Shown: one piece after another, positions 5,258-5,349 of the stretch | Numbering within the stretch: the stretch's first letter is position 1 | Layout: every line of letters starts with the position of its first letter | Source: Desulfobacteraceae bacterium | GTDB taxonomy: Bacteria > Desulfobacterota > Syntrophobacteria > BM002 | Length of the DNA: 5,349 nt | Direction of reading: 5' to 3' | NCBI GenBank assembly: GCA_002899795.1 | Contig: PPDG01000321.1 | Coordinates: 1 to 5,349, forward strand | Made by a program: the position numbers and the translations under genes | Notes under the pieces: generated by a model | The model's input: only the letters and a program-made list of their open reading frames with translations | The model's database searches: none | What the model was told of the DNA's origin: nothing

Positions 5258-5349
5258 ATGGTGAGAAGAAAGAGGGTCACAGGTAGGACGATTTGGCAAG
5301 CGGTACTGATGGTTTCCGTTTTAGTGGTGATCCTCTTCGCTTCCTTTAC
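5258..5349 (+). CDS. Membrane-anchored protein, 5' fragment
   Basis: Thirty complete codons plus two bases are visible before the window ends. The ATG (5258-5260) has a strong Shine-Dalgarno site GAGGGG (5244-5249) 8 bases upstream, and the frame stays open to the edge. The peptide begins MVRRKRVTGR, very basic, then has a hydrophobic stretch from about residue 11 to 30 (IWQAVLMVSVLVVILFASF). This is a typical N-terminal signal anchor or uncleaved membrane helix with a cytoplasmic positive end, as in many sensor kinases, chemoreceptors and secretion proteins. The family cannot be named from this fragment. It starts 125 bases after the TPR gene with its own candidate promoter, so a separate transcript is likelier than an operon. 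Confidence 0.7.
   Translation, partial: MVRRKRVTGRTIWQAVLMVSVLVVILFASF

Overview
The window looks like a chromosomal stretch of a Gram-negative, probably anaerobic bacterium, most likely a member of the Desulfobacterota (former Deltaproteobacteria) or a relative. That is inference from gene content: a MoeA-type molybdenum cofactor enzyme, an AhpF-shaped NADPH:disulfide reductase, a secreted propeller-type protein ending in a CFIATAA-type C-terminal box, a TPR lipoprotein, and intergenic DNA rich in short degenerate repeats. No marker gene is present to fix the taxon.

Layout. Bases 1-152 hold GC-rich palindromes followed by a hairpin-forming intergenic repeat. moeA (153-1385, minus) and a 547-residue thioredoxin reductase-like gene (1615-3258, plus) are divergent, with candidate promoters for both in the 229-base gap between them. 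The reductase gene ends in a small terminator-like hairpin. Next comes a repeat-dense spacer (3259-3506), which contains a second copy of the first repeat, with 30 bases identical, then long inverted arms and a five-unit tandem tract of 9-10 bases. That tract runs straight into the 3' end of a minus-strand gene for a secreted PD40/TolB-like protein (3507-4070). This gene has a good Shine-Dalgarno site and signal peptide, but a TAG codon interrupts the signal peptide in frame, and its C-terminal CFI box is cut off just after the conserved core. I call it a pseudogene. A 459-base region without a convincing gene follows (4071-4529), holding a perfect-arm hairpin and a promoter. Then come a TPR lipoprotein gene (start preferred at 4557) and the first 30 codons of a membrane-anchored protein running off the right edge.

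How the genes relate. There is no clear multi-gene operon. MoeA serves molybdenum cofactor synthesis; the reductase probably passes NADPH electrons through FAD and two CxxC centres to a thiol protein or peroxiredoxin encoded elsewhere; the TPR lipoprotein is an envelope scaffold of unknown partner.

I found no new multi-gene system. The best leads are the amber-interrupted, tail-truncated secreted gene, the repeats that flank the moeA-reductase block, and the AhpF-shaped reductase carrying a TrxB-type NADPH motif.
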